A stretch of 35,670 nucleotides of DNA. It comes from a bacterium (GTDB lineage: Bacteria; Bacillota_I; Bacilli_A; Izemoplasmatales; Hujiaoplasmataceae). Below the pieces are notes generated by a model. That model was not told the origin of the DNA. It did no database searches and saw only the letters and a list, made by a program, of their open reading frames with translations. A program made the translations under genes and the position numbers. The DNA lies in contig JAUXXX010000025.1 of NCBI GenBank assembly GCA_030684695.1, positions 1 to 35,670 on the forward strand, given 5' to 3'. Shown here piece by piece: positions 1-9,013 of the stretch (positions are counted from its first letter, which is position 1; every line of letters begins with the position of its first letter).

Positions 1-1551
1 ATGTTGATTGTCTTACGTGCCTATATCATTAAAAATGCATCGTTAATGAATTCTAAAATAGCTACAAGTGCTAAACACCAGTTAAGAGAACGTTTGTTTA
101 CAAAACTCACAAAACTTTCAAGAAAGGAAACAGAATCCTATGGTTCAGCAGAACTTACACAACTTGGAATAGAAGGAATTGAACAGTTAGAATTATACTT
201 TTCCATCTTTTTACCACAAGTAGTTTTTGGATTGGTTGCTCCTGTAACTGTTTTCTTGATTATATCATGTTTTTATGTCCCTATGGCACTTATCCTCCTT
301 TTCAGCGTGCCATTAATTCCTGGGCTAATCATTTTTGCAAATCATCAAGCAAAAAAGAAGTACCCAAAATACTGGAAGTCCTATACTTTACTTGGTGATG
401 TCTTCTATGATAATGTGCTCGGATTATCCGTTTTAAAAAGTTATGTCGCTGATGAAAAAGAACATTTACAACTTAACCATCAGGCTGATGACTTTCGTGT
501 TGCAACTATGAGAGTTCTAAAAATGCAACTAAACTCCATCACAATCATGGATCTTGTAGCCTATGGTGGTGCAGCGTTTTCTATTTTACTTGGTGCTACT
601 TCTGTAATTCAACAGCAACTCAATCCATTTGCTGGTATCTTCATCATTTTGGTTGCCTCTGAGTTTTTTTTACCTCTACGCTCTTTAGGCAGTGCGTTTC
701 ATATTGCAACAAATGGCATAATGGCGCTAAAGAAACTCTTTTTGATTCTTGATATTCCCGTGCATGAACGTTCAACTGAAATTGCCCATTCGATTCACCC
801 AATAATCTTCGACCATGTGTCTTTTTCGTATCAAGCAAGCAATGAAATTATCAAGGCCTTTTCTTTTCATTTTCCCACAAAAGGAATAGTAGCCGTTGTA
901 GGTCAGTCGGGAAGTGGTAAAAGTACATTAGGATTATTGCTTTCAAATGAATACCAGACTACTAATGGCGTCATTACATTAAATGACATCGACATAAACT
1001 TGATATCATATAGTTCAATATTCAAACACATCGCGGTTTTAAACCAAGACAATTACTGCTTCCAAGGAACAATTCGCGATAATTTAAAGCTTAACTATGC
1101 ACAAGCCACTGATTCAGAGTGTTTACTCGCTCTTGAAAAAGCAGGACTTAGTTCGTATATATCTTCTAACTCACTTGGCTTAGATTATCCAATTTTAGAA
1201 AGAGGGAGCAACTTGTCTGGTGGAGAAAAGCAACGTTTATTCCTTGCAAGGATGTTGTTAAAACCCTATGAGGTCTTCATCTTGGATGAAATCACTTCCA
1301 GTATCGACTACCAAACAGAACAGTTGATAATGAAAACAGTTCATGAACTTTCTTCTACCCATCTTATAATATTAATCACCCATCGGTTGAAGCAAGCTAG
1401 AAAAGCAGACCAAATCCTATATTTAGAAAAAGGAGGGTTACTGTGCTTGGGCACACATGAGCAACTTATTTCTACCAACAAGAACTATCATGAGCTTGTG
1501 TTGAAACAAGAGTTACTAGAAACCTACCTTGAAGGAGACTCCAGAGGATGA
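1..1551 (+). CDS. cydD: CydD-type ABC transporter subunit (fused permease/ATPase), 5' end cut by window edge
   Basis: Half of the heterodimeric CydDC exporter, which moves cysteine/glutathione out of the cytoplasm and is needed to assemble cytochrome bd oxidase. The frame is open from the first base and roughly 50-60 N-terminal residues (first membrane helix) seem to be missing, so the true start lies left of the window. Visible in order: about four hydrophobic membrane segments in the first 250 residues, then an ATPase domain with Walker A GQSGSGKST near residue 300, signature LSGGEKQR, Walker B VFILDE and the H-loop in LITHRLK. The next gene overlaps by 4 bases (ATGA), so the two are translationally coupled. 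Assignment to CydD rather than a generic lipid A/multidrug exporter rests on the CydC-like partner and the helix/loop sequence; a cydAB pair would be expected upstream, out of view. Confidence 0.8.
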   Translation: MLIVLRAYIIKNASLMNSKIATSAKHQLRERLFTKLTKLSRKETESYGSAELTQLGIEGIEQLELYFSIFLPQVVFGLVAPVTVFLIISCFYVPMALILLFSVPLIPGLIIFANHQAKKKYPKYWKSYTLLGDVFYDNVLGLSVLKSYVADEKEHLQLNHQADDFRVATMRVLKMQLNSITIMDLVAYGGAAFSILLGATSVIQQQLNPFAGIFIILVASEFFLPLRSLGSAFHIATNGIMALKKLFLILDIPVHERSTEIAHSIHPIIFDHVSFSYQASNEIIKAFSFHFPTKGIVAVVGQSGSGKSTLGLLLSNEYQTTNGVITLNDIDINLISYSSIFKHIAVLNQDNYCFQGTIRDNLKLNYAQATDSECLLALEKAGLSSYISSNSLGLDYPILERGSNLSGGEKQRLFLARMLLKPYEVFILDEITSSIDYQTEQLIMKTVHELSSTHLIILITHRLKQARKADQILYLEKGGLLCLGTHEQLISTNKNYHELVLKQELLETYLEGDSRG

Positions 1552-3209
1552 AGTCAATATACATCTTGTTTAGACGCTTATTACAATACATTCAGCCTCT
1601 AAGTATCTATTTACTAATTACTATTATTGCAGGCGTATTGGGTTATATTTTTGCTATGCTGATTCCAATCACTGGTGTAATGATTATTCTTTCCTCACAG
1701 GGTTGGCTCAATTATCTTCCAGTACCCACATTAACTATAGTCTTAATTTCCAGTGGATTGTTAAGAGGAGTGTTTCGCTATATAGAGCATTATTTTGGAC
1801 ACTTCGTTGCTTTCAAAACCTTGGCTCTATTTCGCGACAAAGTGTTTTCCCATCTTCGTACCTTGTCAAACAAAAACCTTGATGAATGGAATAAAGGAAA
1901 TCTCGTTTCGATGATTTCATCCGATATAGAAGCACTTGAAGTTTTTTACGCGCATACCATTTCACCATTGATTATTGCATTAGTCCTATTTCTAACCACT
2001 TCTACACTATTATCATTTATTGTTTCCTTTTGGTTTGCAATCCCTGTAATTATTGGGTATTTGCTACTAGGGTGGTTTTTACCAAACCGTTTTCATCATG
2101 ATATGCTTACTCCAACACAACAATATCGAGAACTGTTTTCTGAAAACAATGAACACTTCCTCGAAAGTATCCAAGGATTCAATCAAATTCGATATTTGAA
2201 TGCTGCAAATCAACGTAAAGAGCTACTAATCTCGGATCAGAATCAATTGGAATCCGCGTACATGAAAATCAAGAATATTAGTGCTAAACAACGATCCATT
2301 GTCGATTTGACTATCTACATCACTATTTTTTCTTCTGTACTTCTTTCCATAATCTTATATACGTATGCTGGTGTTTCATTGTTTAATATCCTTCTTGGTA
2401 TCACAATCATCCTTTCTTCATTTGGACCGTTCCTGGCGCTTTCCGCTCTACCTTCCACCTTAAATCAAACCATTGCAAGTGCAAGAAGAGTGTTTTCACT
2501 ACTTGATCAAAAACCAGACTTTCCAGATTATGAGAGTGAAATGAGTTTTAAATATCAATACGGAGAAGTGGAACAACTATCTTTCCAATATGGTCAGCGA
2601 ATCATCATCGATTCACTTGATTTAAAACTTCCATCGACTGGCATCATTGGTATATATGGTGTGTCGGGCTCTGGAAAAAGCACCCTGATAAAGATACTCA
2701 TGGGTCATTTACATATCGGACAAGGAAATGTTTTATACAACAATCGACCAATTCAAACACTTGACTCAAAGTCGTTACGTTTCAACATCGCATATATGGA
2801 TCAACACACGTATATATTCGAAAAAAGTTTTGCAGAAAACATAACTTTTTCTAACGCTTTAAATCAAACTCTCTTTGATTTTGCATGTCGAAAAGCACAG
2901 TTGAATGATCTTATCTCGCAACTACCAAACGGTATTGACACCATCATTGGAAGAAGATACCACAACCTTTCTAGTGGGGAAAAGCAACGTATCGGGCTCG
3001 CAAGAGCTTTTTACTGGAACGCTTCTGTGTTTATTCTTGATGAACCTACTAGTAACATCGATAGTTTGAATGAAGCACTCATTTTACAAGCGATTGATCA
3101 AGATAAAGATAATCGTCTCGTTGTGTTAGTTTCTCATAAACCATCAACATTATCTATTTGTAACAAAATCTACGAATTTAAAGATAAAAAATTACACCTT
3201 CGAAAATAG
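1548..3209 (+). CDS. cydC: CydC-type ABC transporter subunit (fused permease/ATPase)
   Basis: Second half of the CydDC thiol exporter, 553 residues, the usual length for a half-transporter of this type. An N-terminal six-helix membrane domain occupies about residues 1-320. The ATPase domain follows, with Walker A GVSGSGKST near residue 377, signature LSSGEKQRIGLARA and Walker B VFILDEPTSNID. The signature starts LSSG rather than LSGG, a common variant in CydC. The ATG sits inside the stop of cydD (4-base overlap), which fixes the start and indicates coupled synthesis of the heterodimer. No terminator is obvious after the TAG at 3207-3209; the following 175 bases carry the promoter of the next operon. 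Role is inferred from family; what is seen is a typical ABC exporter pair. Confidence 0.8.
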   Translation: MKSIYILFRRLLQYIQPLSIYLLITIIAGVLGYIFAMLIPITGVMIILSSQGWLNYLPVPTLTIVLISSGLLRGVFRYIEHYFGHFVAFKTLALFRDKVFSHLRTLSNKNLDEWNKGNLVSMISSDIEALEVFYAHTISPLIIALVLFLTTSTLLSFIVSFWFAIPVIIGYLLLGWFLPNRFHHDMLTPTQQYRELFSENNEHFLESIQGFNQIRYLNAANQRKELLISDQNQLESAYMKIKNISAKQRSIVDLTIYITIFSSVLLSIILYTYAGVSLFNILLGITIILSSFGPFLALSALPSTLNQTIASARRVFSLLDQKPDFPDYESEMSFKYQYGEVEQLSFQYGQRIIIDSLDLKLPSTGIIGIYGVSGSGKSTLIKILMGHLHIGQGNVLYNNRPIQTLDSKSLRFNIAYMDQHTYIFEKSFAENITFSNALNQTLFDFACRKAQLNDLISQLPNGIDTIIGRRYHNLSSGEKQRIGLARAFYWNASVFILDEPTSNIDSLNEALILQAIDQDKDNRLVVLVSHKPSTLSICNKIYEFKDKKLHLRK

Positions 3210-3302
3210 AAATTTGCTTGCATTAAACTTCTTATCATTATTCGTTTTTCCAATATTGTCTGTAATCCGTTTTCGTTGTTTCAAATTTTGTCAGAGAAAT
3301 TC

Positions 3303-3331
3303 TTGCATAATTTAATGTGCTCCTTTACAAT
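3303..3331 (+). promoter_or_regulatory. Candidate sigma-A promoter of the GH105/MATE operon
   Basis: TTGCAT (3303-3308), a 17-base spacer, then TACAAT (3326-3331), about 55 bases ahead of the GH105 start at 3386. Both boxes are close to consensus. An imperfect dyad GTCGTT/AACGAC (3350-3355 and 3366-3371, 10-base spacer) lies just downstream of the expected transcription start and could be an operator. Confidence 0.5.
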
Positions 3332-3385
3332 ATGTGTGTTATTATAACCGTCGTTTATTATCCCGAACGACTAGGAGGAATATCT

Positions 3386-4468
3386 ATGGTAATCGAGTTT
3401 TTAAAACAACGCCTTTCCCAATTCACTGCCTATCACCCAACAAAACGTATGACATATGAAGATGGTCTGATGTTACTTTCGCTACTACGTGGCTATCAAA
3501 TGACCAATGATGTGGAATTATGGGATGGTCTATTACGATATGTTGACAGTCATATTGACTCTCAAGGAAGAATCAAGTCTTATCAACAAGCCGAATATAA
3601 CATCGACAATATCTTAGCTGGTATCGTATTGTTTGATGTGTATTCCCTCACGCAGCAGCAAAAGTATCTAAAAGCTATCCAATCATTACACCAACAACTT
3701 CTTACCCATCCTCGTACCGATTCCGGGAGTTTTTGGCATAAACTACGCTATCCGAATCAAATATGGCTGGATGGACTATATATGGGTCAAGTCTTTTATT
3801 ATAAACAAGGCTTGGCGTTACAAGACAAAAAAATCTTTGATGATATTAAAAAGCAAATTGCAAACGTAAGCACCTATCTATGGAATGACTATACCCATTT
3901 ATACCATCACGCATACGACGAAACCAAACGTATGCAATGGGCAAATCCATTTACTGGCAAATCTCCCAATATCTGGAGTCGTTCAGTGGGATGGTATGCC
4001 ATGGCTTTGGTGGATTTATATGAGTTAGCACAACATCATGATGCTCCATTTGCATCGGATTTATCTATCCTCCTCACAGAACTCTTAGAGGGCATGCTTC
4101 CTTATCAAGATCCAACTAGTCATATGTGGTACCAAGTCGTTGATTTTCCAAAATATAAAGGTAACTATTTAGAAACCAGTGGTTCAGCGATGCTGGCTTA
4201 TTCGATGATTAAGGGAGCGAATCTTGGAATGCTTGATTCCAAATACCAAACATATGGAAAGAATACCATTGATGGCATCGACAAAACCTATTTAACTCAA
4301 GACGAACAAGGCATTTATTACTTAGATGGAATCTGCTCTGTAGCCGGTCTTGATAACGAGTTACGTGATGGATCTATCACTTACTACTTATCTGAAAAAA
4401 TAGCAGTGAACGAAATCAAAGGGGTTGGACCTTATATTTTTGCAAAACTTGAGCTGATGAAGCAATGA
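3386..4468 (+). CDS. Unsaturated rhamnogalacturonyl hydrolase, glycoside hydrolase family 105 (YteR/YesR-like)
   Basis: Removes the terminal 4,5-unsaturated uronic acid from oligosaccharides left by pectate or rhamnogalacturonan lyases, by hydration of the double bond. The protein is 360 residues, usual for GH105, and has no signal peptide, so it acts in the cytoplasm. Landmarks match YteR: YNIDNILAG near residue 71, FWHKLRYPNQIWLDGLYMGQ at 116-135 with catalytic Asp129, SRSVGWYAMALVD, and ETSGSAMLAYSMIKGAN. The ATG at 3386 was chosen because TAGGAGGA stands at an ideal distance before it; the in-frame ATG at 3332 lies upstream with no such site and falls in the promoter. It shares a 4-base overlap with the MATE gene. 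A second, only distantly similar GH105 is encoded at 26042-27106. Confidence 0.88.
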   Translation: MVIEFLKQRLSQFTAYHPTKRMTYEDGLMLLSLLRGYQMTNDVELWDGLLRYVDSHIDSQGRIKSYQQAEYNIDNILAGIVLFDVYSLTQQQKYLKAIQSLHQQLLTHPRTDSGSFWHKLRYPNQIWLDGLYMGQVFYYKQGLALQDKKIFDDIKKQIANVSTYLWNDYTHLYHHAYDETKRMQWANPFTGKSPNIWSRSVGWYAMALVDLYELAQHHDAPFASDLSILLTELLEGMLPYQDPTSHMWYQVVDFPKYKGNYLETSGSAMLAYSMIKGANLGMLDSKYQTYGKNTIDGIDKTYLTQDEQGIYYLDGICSVAGLDNELRDGSITYYLSEKIAVNEIKGVGPYIFAKLELMKQ

Positions 4469-5853
4469 TTGCATTATCCAGCAAAGAGGGAAAAAGACGC
4501 AACCTCATTTTGAATGGAAATTTATGGAATACCGTGTTACTAATTTCCGCTCCTCTTGCCCTCTATGCTTTATTCAATTTTTTGTACGGGTTCTTCGATT
4601 TGGTCATTGTCTCTTCGATTGGCAACTCCGAAGTTGCATCCGTGGTGTTTATCGATGAAATAAAAACAGCAATCCTTGCCTTTGGCGGTGGAATCGCTGC
4701 TGGTGGTTCTGTGATCGTTGCACGATTATACGGAGCAGGAAATATGGATGATGCTAGAAAAAACGCCAACGTAGCCTTTAGTGCTTCTATCGTTTTTTCT
4801 AGCATCATTGCAATTGTTCTTGTAATATTTGGGAAAGGTTTTCTAACATTGTTAGCCGTTCCAGAAGATGTCATTTCAACTGGTCTTGGGTATTACAACA
4901 TTCAAATAATCACTACAGCAATCATGGCAATTAATAGTGTTTATTTCGGCTTAGAACGAGCCAAAGGCAATTCTTCGATGATTCTATATCTTAATATCAT
5001 CGCCATGCTCATTAAACTAGGATTATCCATTCTTTTTGTTTATGCGTATCAGTTAGGAATGACTTACGTAGCATTGGCATCGCTCATTTCTCAAGGATTC
5101 TTAATGATAATTGCCCTATTCATCTTATTTTCAAAGAAGAATTCACTCTTTATTGATTGGCGAAAGTTGTCACTGGACCGCTCAATTCTTCATCCCATTT
5201 TGATTCTAGCTTTTCCAGTCATGATTGGTAAATTTTTGTTTAGCATGGGAAAGGTGTTTGTTTCTTCCATGGCTGCGTTTTACGGAACCAGTGCCGTCGC
5301 AGCTTTGGGTGTTGCCATCAAGATTACAGCGGGAGCCAATGCAATTCCACTTGTCATGGAAGAAAGTACTACTGCCATTGTCAGTCAAAACATTGGCAAC
5401 AAGAACATTAAAAGAGCATTCAAAACCTATGTAATTTCTGCTATCTATGCCATCGGGATTGGGTTGCTTGGAATGATTTTAACCTTATCGATTCTAGATT
5501 GGATGATTCAGTTATTCACCAGTTCAGTAGATCCAATGTATCAACAAATGATTACTGACATCTATCGCTATGAAAAGTTCTCTACATTTACCTCTGCTGG
5601 AATTGCAATCATCACTGGCGTCTTTATTGGATTCAAAATGACTCATATCTCCTTTTTACTCAATATCACTCGTTTGTTTATTATCCGTATACCATTACTT
5701 TGGATTTTACAACAATCTGGTGTCGGATACATTTCTTTGGGATACATTATGTTCTTTAGCAACTTAGGTACTATGTTGGTTGCATTAGTGTTATTGTGTC
5801 TGTTCTATCGAAAAGTGAAAATATACGGTTATATGGGAATTTCTTACTCCTAA
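4465..5853 (+). CDS. MATE-family multidrug/solute transporter
   Basis: A 462-residue integral membrane protein with about twelve hydrophobic segments arranged as two similar halves. The start of each half carries the MATE pattern (IVIVSSIGNSEVASV-type region near residues 45-60 and FVSSMAAFYGTSAVAALGVAIK near 265-285). Family members use the sodium or proton gradient to export cationic drugs or other small solutes. The ATG overlaps the stop of the GH105 gene by 4 bases, so the two are coupled. This pairing is unusual: a sugar or aromatic by-product of pectin breakdown could be its substrate, but nothing in the sequence names it. Closed by the terminator at 5882-5943. Confidence 0.8.
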   Translation: MIALSSKEGKRRNLILNGNLWNTVLLISAPLALYALFNFLYGFFDLVIVSSIGNSEVASVVFIDEIKTAILAFGGGIAAGGSVIVARLYGAGNMDDARKNANVAFSASIVFSSIIAIVLVIFGKGFLTLLAVPEDVISTGLGYYNIQIITTAIMAINSVYFGLERAKGNSSMILYLNIIAMLIKLGLSILFVYAYQLGMTYVALASLISQGFLMIIALFILFSKKNSLFIDWRKLSLDRSILHPILILAFPVMIGKFLFSMGKVFVSSMAAFYGTSAVAALGVAIKITAGANAIPLVMEESTTAIVSQNIGNKNIKRAFKTYVISAIYAIGIGLLGMILTLSILDWMIQLFTSSVDPMYQQMITDIYRYEKFSTFTSAGIAIITGVFIGFKMTHISFLLNITRLFIIRIPLLWILQQSGVGYISLGYIMFFSNLGTMLVALVLLCLFYRKVKIYGYMGISYS

Positions 5854-5881
5854 TAGGCAACTCCCTGATAAATAAATGAAG

Positions 5882-5946
5882 TAATCCCTCTTTTTAGTCG
5901 AGCCATTGATTATTGCTCTCATTACTAAAAAAAGGGATTATTTTTC
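5882..5946 (+). terminator. Intrinsic terminator after the MATE gene
   Basis: TAATCCC..TTTTTAGT (from 5882) is complementary to ACTAAAAAAAGGGATTA (ending about 5940), giving a long hairpin followed by TTTTTC. The stem is A/T-rich in its upper part, so it may work in both directions. Confidence 0.75.
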
Positions 5947-5967
5947 ATTTTATTGTAAAAAAACCAT

Positions 5968-5981
5968 TGAAAGCGTGTTCA
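5968..5981 (+). promoter_or_regulatory. cre-like catabolite control site upstream of uxaB
   Basis: TGAAAGCGTGTTCA matches the Firmicutes catabolite-responsive element TGWNANCGNTNWCA at every specified base but one (G instead of T at position 10). It lies 7 bases upstream of the -35 box of the uxaB promoter, where CcpA could control transcription. CcpA itself is not encoded in this window. Confidence 0.5.
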
Positions 5982-5988
5982 TTTGCTC

Positions 5989-6017
5989 TTGACAAGGCGT
6001 GAAATCATTGATAAAAT
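5989..6017 (+). promoter_or_regulatory. Strong sigma-A promoter of the uxaBAC operon
   Basis: Perfect -35 TTGACA (5989-5994), 17-base spacer, and -10 TAAAAT (6012-6017). The expected transcription start is about 6024, giving a leader of roughly 45 bases before the uxaB ATG at 6070. Confidence 0.8.
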
Positions 6018-6033
6018 AGAGTTGATAATAAAC

Positions 6034-6055
6034 ACCGTCCGCATATATAGACGGT
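6034..6055 (+). promoter_or_regulatory. Palindromic operator candidate between uxaB promoter and gene
   Basis: Perfect 6-base inverted repeat ACCGTC (6034-6039) / GACGGT (6050-6055) with a 10-base AT-rich centre, one helical turn and a half between half-site centres. It sits just downstream of the expected transcription start, typical for a repressor. The IclR-family regulator at 22844-23554 is a candidate binder (inference). Confidence 0.45.
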
Positions 6056-6069
6056 TAATAAGGAGAATC

Positions 6070-7506
6070 ATGAATCAACTCTCTCGTAAAACTTTTTCTA
6101 TTCCGGTCAGAGACATCCACATATTGCAATTCGGCGAAGGAAATTTCCTCCGCGCTTTTGTTGATAACTTCATCCAAGTTCTCAATGATCAATCCCTCAT
6201 AAATTCCAATATTTGTGTGGTTCAACCCGTCGCATTTGGAAGAGTCAAAGAGTTGTCTCTTCAAGATGGTTTATACACTTTATTTCTTGAAGGAATGCAA
6301 GATGGTCAAATCGTTAAGACGCACCGTATTATTGATGTATTATCGGATTTCATTAACCCGTATACTCAATTAGATGCTTACTTGTCCTACGCAAGAAACC
6401 CAAAACTTCAAGTCATATTTTCTAATACTACAGAAGCTGGAATCGTTTTTGTCGAAGAGTTAATTTCTTCTACTTCTACCCCAGATAGTTTTCCTGGAAA
6501 ACTATTACTGTTTTTACTGGAACGTTTTCATACCTTCCAAGGTAGTAAAGATGTTGGCCTCGACATCGTTGCATGTGAACTAATTGATCACAATGGGGAT
6601 GAACTAAAACGGGTGCTATTAGAACTTGCTCATTATAACAACCTATCAGATGATTTTATTCGTTGGGTGAAAGAAAGCAATCGCTTCTATAATACTCTTG
6701 TCGATCGAATTGTTCCTGGTTATCCAAAGGACAACTCAACAGAATTAGCGGAGCAATTAGGATATCTTGATCATTCCATGGTCAAAGGTGAGATTTTCCA
6801 TTTATGGGTGATTGAAGGTCCAACTAATTTACAAAAAATTCTACCTTTTGAACAATCTGGGCAACAAGTCTTCTATGTAGATAGTATCCAACCCTATAAA
6901 CAACGTAAAGTAAAAATACTAAATGGTTCTCACACCGCTTTGGTTCCGATTGCCTACTTAATGGGGGAACGTTTTGTTAAAGAATCCATTGAAACACCAC
7001 TGATTAACCAATTTATCAAACAGTTTGTTTTTCAAGAAGTGGTTCCTACTATTTCACTCCCCGAAGCGGAAATGACCTCGTTTGCGACAAGTGTCTTTGA
7101 ACGTTATCAAAATCCGTTTGTAAAACATCAATTGTTATCGATTGCTTTAAATAGTATATCCAAGTTTAAATCAAGAATCTTGCCAACCATCATCGACTTT
7201 CATCAACAAGGTGGTTTTCCAAAACATGCGTTGTTTGCTTTCGCTGCACTTCTTGTTTTTTACAAAGGTGTCACCCACGACTTACAAACAATCCCTCTTC
7301 AAGATGAAGAAAGATTCCTTGTACTCTTTTCTCGTTTATGGGCCTTAAATAATATCTCAGAATTAGTACATGGTGTTGTTTCCTTAGAATTCTTCGAATG
7401 TGAGTATTTACAATCTCAAGAAGTAGTCCAATTCTTGATTCATCATGTATCAGAAATTGTATCCAAGGGAATGGCTTCTGCATTACAAAACTTTCTTAAA
7501 GGGTGA
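6070..7506 (+). CDS. uxaB: Tagaturonate reductase (altronate oxidoreductase)
   Basis: Reduces D-tagaturonate to D-altronate with NADH, the second step of galacturonate catabolism. 478 residues, the normal size of the mannitol dehydrogenase-like UxaB family. The N-terminal Rossmann fold is visible as ILQFGEGNFLRAFVDNFI around residues 18-35. The C-terminal helical domain follows, with KVKILNGSHTALVPIAYL and the family pattern around the catalytic lysine. The ATG at 6070 was chosen because AAGGAGAA precedes it at a good distance, and the promoter rules out the more upstream in-frame start. It is the first gene of uxaB-uxaA-uxaC; the next gene starts at the stop codon. Distinguishing UxaB from UxuB (fructuronate reductase) rests on the neighbouring altronate dehydratase. 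Confidence 0.9.
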   Translation: MNQLSRKTFSIPVRDIHILQFGEGNFLRAFVDNFIQVLNDQSLINSNICVVQPVAFGRVKELSLQDGLYTLFLEGMQDGQIVKTHRIIDVLSDFINPYTQLDAYLSYARNPKLQVIFSNTTEAGIVFVEELISSTSTPDSFPGKLLLFLLERFHTFQGSKDVGLDIVACELIDHNGDELKRVLLELAHYNNLSDDFIRWVKESNRFYNTLVDRIVPGYPKDNSTELAEQLGYLDHSMVKGEIFHLWVIEGPTNLQKILPFEQSGQQVFYVDSIQPYKQRKVKILNGSHTALVPIAYLMGERFVKESIETPLINQFIKQFVFQEVVPTISLPEAEMTSFATSVFERYQNPFVKHQLLSIALNSISKFKSRILPTIIDFHQQGGFPKHALFAFAALLVFYKGVTHDLQTIPLQDEERFLVLFSRLWALNNISELVHGVVSLEFFECEYLQSQEVVQFLIHHVSEIVSKGMASALQNFLKG

Positions 7507-7511
7507 TTGAA

Positions 7512-8987
7512 TTGAAAAAAACACTTCGAATCCATGAACATGATAACGTAGCAATTGTACTGGAATCCATTCAGCAAGGCGAGATGATCGAAGACATTCA
7601 AGCAATCGATTTTATTCCTAAAGGACATAAAATCGCTTTGAAGTCAATCGATTCAAACGAAGCAATCTTGAAATATGGCTATCCCATCGGAAAAGCAAAA
7701 AGTCCAATCCTGCCTGGGATGCATGTGCACGTACATAATGTTCATACAGGTCTTGGTGATATTCTAAATTACGAATACGTACCGACATTCCAATCCCTTA
7801 CAAATCGATTTCAACATAAAAATATTGAAGTATATCCTCGCCTTGATGGGACATTTGGAATCCGTAATGAGATATGGATCATTCCAACCGTTGGTTGTAT
7901 CGTAAGCTTAGCACAACGAATTGCCAATAAATTCCAACAACTTCATCCCCAAACAAGCTATTTTGATGGAGTCCATGTCTTTGGTCATCCGTTTGGGTGC
8001 TCGCAAATGGGGGATGATTTAAACAATACCAAAGAAACTTTACAAAACATTAGTTTACATCCCAATGCTGGAGCTGTATTAGTACTTGGCCTTGGATGTG
8101 AGAATAACCGTATCAAAGAGTTCGAACAAACCTATGACCATTCGTTACATCGAATTGCCTTTTTACAAACCCAAGACGTCGAAGATGAAATCACTGAATC
8201 CATCAAAATCCTCGAACAGTTTTACGAACAAATGAAACAAGATGTTCGAATTACCAAAAGCATTTCCGTTCTCAATGTTGGATTAAAATGCGGTGGATCA
8301 GATGCCTTTAGTGGAATTAGTGCAAACCCACTAGTAGGACGTTTCTCTGATTATCTAACTTCGCTTGGTGGAACAACCGTTTTAACCGAAGTTCCTGAAA
8401 TGTTTGGCGCTGAAACCATCTTAATGTCTCGTGCCCAAGATGAAACTGTCTTTCAAAAAACAGTACAGATGATCAATCAATTTAAGGAATACTACAAAGC
8501 ACACAACCAAGTAATTTACGACAACCCCTCTCCTGGAAATAAAGATGGAGGAATTACTACATTAGAAGATAAATCCTTAGGGTGTACTCAAAAAGGTGGA
8601 AATAGCATTGTGGTAGATGTCCTAGAACATACTCAACGCTTAAAGAAACCTGGATTAAATCTCATTAGCGCTCCTGGAAACGACTTAGTATCTACAACAA
8701 CATTAGGAATGTGTGGCTGTCAAATGGTATTATTCACAACCGGTCGTGGTACCCCATTTGGTGGATTCATCCCAACACTTAAAATTTCATCCAATTCGGA
8801 TATTTATAAAAAGAAACCATCTTGGATTGACTTCAATGCAGGACAGTTGTTAGATGGCATCGACAACGATCAAGTACTTGAAGATTTCATCGATTTGATT
8901 GTTCAAGTAGCAAATGGTAAAAAAACCAACAATGAGTTAAATGATTTTAGAGAAATCGCTATTTTTAAAGACGGTGTCACATTATAA
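7512..8987 (+). CDS. uxaA: Altronate dehydratase
   Basis: Dehydrates D-altronate to 2-keto-3-deoxygluconate, using a metal centre. About 491 residues. An N-terminal SAF domain (residues 1-90) is joined to the large catalytic domain, with HPFGCSQMGDD, GLKCGGSDAFSGISANPLVG and the C-terminal TTTLGMCGCQMVLFTTGRGT, whose cysteines belong to the metal site region. Two starts are possible: GTG at 7503 inside the end of uxaB, without a Shine-Dalgarno site, or TTG at 7512, which has AAAGGGTGA eight bases upstream. I prefer the TTG because of this site. Second gene of the uxa operon, between the reductase and the isomerase. Confidence 0.9.
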   Translation: MKKTLRIHEHDNVAIVLESIQQGEMIEDIQAIDFIPKGHKIALKSIDSNEAILKYGYPIGKAKSPILPGMHVHVHNVHTGLGDILNYEYVPTFQSLTNRFQHKNIEVYPRLDGTFGIRNEIWIIPTVGCIVSLAQRIANKFQQLHPQTSYFDGVHVFGHPFGCSQMGDDLNNTKETLQNISLHPNAGAVLVLGLGCENNRIKEFEQTYDHSLHRIAFLQTQDVEDEITESIKILEQFYEQMKQDVRITKSISVLNVGLKCGGSDAFSGISANPLVGRFSDYLTSLGGTTVLTEVPEMFGAETILMSRAQDETVFQKTVQMINQFKEYYKAHNQVIYDNPSPGNKDGGITTLEDKSLGCTQKGGNSIVVDVLEHTQRLKKPGLNLISAPGNDLVSTTTLGMCGCQMVLFTTGRGTPFGGFIPTLKISSNSDIYKKKPSWIDFNAGQLLDGIDNDQVLEDFIDLIVQVANGKKTNNELNDFREIAIFKDGVTL

Positions 8988-9013
8988 AAATGTGTCAAGA
9001 AACGGAATAAACT

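Noticed and set aside
3209-3302. Terminator after cydC
   Set aside because: No stem with a T-run could be found; the cydDC transcript may run on or end by another mechanism.
4563-4874. Minus-strand open frame of 103 codons inside the MATE gene
   Set aside because: Shadow of the MATE coding frame; no SD, no promoter, composition follows the codon pattern of the real gene.
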